This document shows positions 61,530-64,000 of a stretch of DNA of 64,000 bases, piece by piece. Every line of letters begins with the position of its first letter. The first letter of the stretch is position 1. This stretch comes from Lytechinus variegatus (lineage: Eukaryota > Echinodermata > Echinoidea > Temnopleuroida > Toxopneustidae), in the NCBI RefSeq assembly GCF_018143015.1, contig NC_054740.1, positions 70,333,356 to 70,397,355 on the forward strand. Direction: 5' to 3'. A program made the position numbers and the translations under genes. The notes beneath the pieces were generated by a model, which searched no databases, was not told the DNA's origin, and worked only from the letters and a program-made list of their open reading frames with translations.

Positions 61530-62570
61530 TAAGTCCATGTCATTTTCACCAAATTTTGCAGAGTTACTTTGGTAAGGCATTGGTATCTATGCATTATGAA
61601 AATGCAAAAATTAATTTAGGTTGATGTGCTTATTTTTTTTCTACGGAGTACGGGTCTTCTATGACTATGTCTCCATATTTGAATGATATGCAATCTTGCG
61701 CAATCAAGAGAATTATGCCTCTGTAGACCTCACGAATTCACCAAACGAGATTAAATCATCTTTACTGAGTAGATGCCGCATCAAACTTCATCAAATTTTC
61801 AAAATATATTACACCAAAGTAAGAGAAAGTCTTTTAATTGGTAAAACTATATCTATTTGGAGTCAACAGTGCCTCATTTGGCGAGAATGGTGCTTAAAAA
61901 TTCGGAAAAGGCAAAATCTTCAAAGACATGAATCTACTCAAAAGTTTAAAAGGTATTTTGTAAGCTGCACTTTTTCAAAATCCATGTCATTTTCACAAAA
62001 TTCTGCTAAAATGTAGATCTAGAGGAATGCATAATGAAGGTGTAGGGAAGTTAAAAATATGGGGTCCATTTACTGCGGCAGCCCGAACATGTACTGAAGA
62101 CGTGTCGAGGTCCCCGGGGCAAGGGGTCCATGTGCTTGTTTTTTAACTACGAGTGTCCAAAGTGATGCAAGTTGGCATGAAAATCGCTGAAAAAAGTGCC
62201 CAAAATGTGCAAAAGTCTAATTATACCGCCTAAAATGCAAATGGTTCAGTAGTTTTGCTCCCAAACATTCAAAATCCATGTCATTTTCATCATACTCTAA
62301 ATTTGTAGAAGAATATATTTTGAAGACATCAAAATATTAAGAATATGGGGTCCATGTGCTCGTTTTAAACTATTGGTGTCCGAAGTGTTGCAAGTTGGAA
62401 ATCGTCTAAAAAGCGCAGAAAGCATGCAAAAGTCTCTTAATACCCACTAAAATGCAAATGGTTCCATATTTCGTTCCCAAACATTCAAAATCCATGTCAT
62501 TTTCATCATACTCTCTAGATTTGTAGAGGAATATATTCTGAAGACATTAAAATATTTGAAGTATGGGCTC
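61530..62570. repeat. Tandem repeat with TCCATGTCATTTTCA units
   Basis: Core GTCCATGTCATTTTCACCAA recurs near 61530, 61979, 62277 and 62484, each followed by A-T-rich text with TAGA(G/A)GAAT, GAAGACAT and ATGGGGTCCAT. Unit length is about 210-300 bp and the units are diverged. Confidence 0.6.
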
Positions 62571-63215
62571 CTAGGGACAGTGATTTTCAATTTCAAAAAG
62601 TTGCCTTTTCCATTTCAAAAATCTCAAATTCTGTTTCAGCATGTCAAAAAAGGGAAATTCGGTTTCCCCATAGACTTTGTACACACGGAAAAGTGACAAT
62701 TCCGTTTACACATTGAATTGCAAAATCACAACACGTAATGTACATGCGCACTGGTCAAAATTTGTATCTGCTACCGTACCAACAACACAATAGAATCCGT
62801 TCTAATTGGATCTATGCCGGTGCACAAAATATTTTTACAAATACACATTTAGCATGCATACATCCTCACCTTTCACATTATTAGCATATTTTACCATGAA
62901 ATTAAATTTCATTGATAATTTTGGTTGTTTTGGGACATCATTGTCATCAATCCGCCATCTTTGATTTTAAGACCACGATATCGTGCAGTTACATCTTCAA
63001 ACGTAGAGGTTAGCAGCACACGACCGTTTAGTTGGAGCGATATGTGTGCATGTAAAGCCCAACCCGGCTGGCAGCCCGGTACGGGCGTGGGGTACAATCG
63101 AGTGTACATGTGCTGATGTTGAGTGCAGTCACGATTTATGAATTGTGATGATTGTAGCAAAGTGAGATCGCGTTTTCTGGGGTTTTGTGGCCATTTATAG
63201 TATTAAATAATACTC
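62571..63215. other. No recognised feature
   Basis: I see no coding exon or repeat boundary I can support in this AT-rich stretch. Confidence 0.5.
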
Positions 63216-63523
63216 ATTCCACATGTTCAGGGAGGAATTAATCGTTGTTTTTCGTGACAATGAGGAGAAAAATAGAATATTTCCTATTTCATATAATATA
63301 ATAAAATACAAAGAAATAGTGAGTGGATGATGTCATCAGTCTCCTCATTTGCATATCCACCAGGATGTGCATGTAACTATTTTGTGAAATTAAGAAAAAT
63401 TTAAAAATGTCATAACTTTCTTATTTTACATCCGATTTTGATGAAATTTTCAGTGTTATGCTTGTTGGATTTTTCTCTTTTATTCAAGTCAACTTTTTGT
63501 ATGGGTGGACTTGTCCTTTAAAT
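63216..63523. repeat. TTAA-flanked foldback element, right half (copy 3)
   Basis: Starts within the element centre (CATGTTCAGGGAGGAATT) and ends GGTGGACTTGTCCTTTAA, matching the right arm of 17451-18057. The left arm is absent. Confidence 0.75.
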
Positions 63524-63654
63524 ACAATTCTTTATGAAAGGTCCCCCCCCCCCCGAATCCTACCAAGATCAGAAAATACCAAGTATTACATGTATGTCAG
63601 TGTAAACATAAAGTAGTGTAATTCTAATTGGAAATCTTTGAGAAAAGCCTAAAC

Positions 63655-63830
63655 TAACAAACATAGAACAAATAAGAAAAGAAAAGAAAGAAAAGAGGTA
63701 GAAAAAAAGAAGAAAAAGAAAACAAAAAAAAGAAAGATGCACAGAAACAAAAACAAAAGGAGAAAAAATGGGGAAAATGAGAAGGAAAATAGGAAAGTAA
63801 AATATATAAAAGGAAGGATGAAGGGAAAGA
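63655..63830. repeat. A/G-rich low-complexity tract
   Basis: Nearly pure purine, AAAAGAAAAGAAAG-type. No gene. Confidence 0.8.
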
Positions 63831-64000
63831 TGCTTTTTATCCTCTCAAAGAAGGCTCCAAATTAAAGCAGTGGCAAAAATAATCATTTTTTGACTGGTTG
63901 CCAACACACCACAAGACAGAAAAAGAAGAAGAGGGCGGCTACATATGGCTGCCAGTTTTGCATCATTAGCAAACAATTTAAAAAATGAAGGAATAAATCA

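Overview
This is animal nuclear DNA, most likely from an echinoderm and probably a sea urchin. The basis is AT-rich sequence with long introns, small phase-1 exons, dense foldback/MITE-type repeats, tRNA-derived SINE pieces, LINE 3' ends, and a secreted protein built from tandem farnesoic acid O-methyltransferase-like (FAMeT, Methyltransf_FA) domains. The taxon is inferred from repeat style and gene content; no marker gene fixes it. I found three protein genes, and each reads through all its proposed splice junctions to a single stop.

Gene A (+ strand, 8666-14076, four coding exons, 512 aa) is an acidic, disordered protein. Exons 1-3 each end in a basic R-x-T-P-x-x-hydrophobic-x-V-P-K motif, and exons 2-4 each begin with an Asp/Lys/acidic head. 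All three introns fall at the same phase-1 point of the repeat. Its function is not known to me; a protein phosphatase-1 inhibitor-like role is a weak possibility.

Gene B (- strand, 46356 down to 20104) has 32 coding exons and encodes about 2196 aa: a signal peptide, twelve FAMeT-like domains, two Pro/Ala/Gly/Thr-rich linkers and a Ser/Glu/Lys-rich tail of about 175 residues. Each domain is two half-domain exons bounded by phase-1 introns; four second halves carry one extra intron. Genes A and B converge.

Gene C (- strand, 58997 down to 50632, six exons, 515 aa) is a cytochrome P450 most like the CYP2 clan. The heme-Cys and ExxR motifs are intact, but the C-helix WxxxR and the I-helix acid/Thr motif are replaced, and an acidic linker lies between the N-terminal hydrophobic segment and LPPGP. 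A TATA box lies about 70 bases upstream of the ATG. Repeats upstream and downstream suggest the gene once belonged to a tandem array and that a neighbouring copy lost its coding part.

The rest (1-8.2 kb, 14.1-20.1 kb, 46.4-48.2 kb and 59.6-64 kb, plus the introns) is repeat-rich: TTAA-flanked foldback elements, several MITE families including a hAT-like one with an exact 8-bp target duplication, LINE and SINE remnants, minisatellites and microsatellites. I saw no rRNA, intact functional tRNA, CRISPR array or bacterial-type feature, and recognised no endogenous virus or LTR element.
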